Assembly: GCA_008501785.1 (NCBI GenBank) | Contig: QQUD01000742.1 | Location: 1-6,191 of the forward strand | Source: Chloroflexota bacterium | GTDB taxonomy: Bacteria > Chloroflexota > Anaerolineae > Promineifilales > Promineifilaceae | Direction of reading: 5' to 3' | Length of the DNA stretch: 6,191 nt | Translations under genes and position numbers: made by a program | The notes under the pieces: generated by a model | Databases searched by the model: none | What the model was told of the DNA's origin: nothing | Seen by the model: only the letters and a program-made list of their open reading frames with translations | Shown: positions 6,134 to 6,191 of the stretch, in pieces | How positions within the stretch are numbered: position 1 is the stretch's first letter | Layout: each line of letters starts with the position of its first letter

Positions 6134-6191
6134 CTACTCAACAATCTTAGCAAAGATCATCGTATCCCTTAATTCACCAGTGATGTGATCA
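6134..6191 (-). CDS. C-terminal end of an unrecognised protein, 5' part outside the window
   Basis: One minus-strand frame is open from the right edge to TAG at 6136-6134 and gives 18 residues ending ITGELRDTMIFAKIVE. The other two frames on this strand hit stops sooner. The tail looks protein-like, and a gene in the same direction upstream of secD would be ordinary, but this is too little to name a family. The 92 nt between it and secD leave room for the candidate promoter, so it need not be in the same operon. Confidence 0.4.
   Translation of the reverse strand, partial: DHITGELRDTMIFAKIVE

Overview
The window shows a conserved protein-export operon next to an accessory gene of the STAND NTPase type. 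Every gene I support lies on the minus strand, so transcription runs from high to low coordinates. The moderate G+C (roughly mid-40s percent, estimated by eye), the Pro/Thr-rich lipoprotein and the NACHT protein ending in an FGE-sulfatase-like fold suggest an uncultured or filamentous Chloroflexota bacterium (Anaerolineae/Caldilineae-like). That placement is an inference from style, not from a marker gene.

Right to left: the last codons of an unrecognised minus-strand gene (6134-6191), then a short spacer holding a good extended -10 promoter and a competing 27-codon ORF that overlaps the secD start. Next come secD (4719-6041), secF (3779-4708) and a lipoprotein of unknown function (2424-3776). 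Gaps of 10 and 2 nt between these three point to a single transcript. SecD and SecF form the membrane complex that uses the proton or sodium gradient to pull secreted proteins through SecYEG. The co-transcribed lipoprotein would sit on the outer face of the same membrane. YajC, often next to secD, is not seen here.

A 301-bp AT-rich spacer (2123-2423) holds inverted repeats that could end the sec transcript and a weak candidate promoter for the next gene. From 2122 to the left edge runs a 707-codon, 3'-truncated gene with an intact NACHT NTPase module and the start of an FGE-sulfatase/C-type-lectin-like domain. This is the architecture of signal-sensing or defence STAND proteins. It has no stop codon inside the window.

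The most striking signal is not a gene. The 8-bp palindrome ACGGCCGT occurs ten times in 6.2 kb, where about 0.1 is expected. It falls in all three codon phases, in four different genes, and looks like a genome-wide highly iterated palindrome comparable in style to cyanobacterial HIP1.
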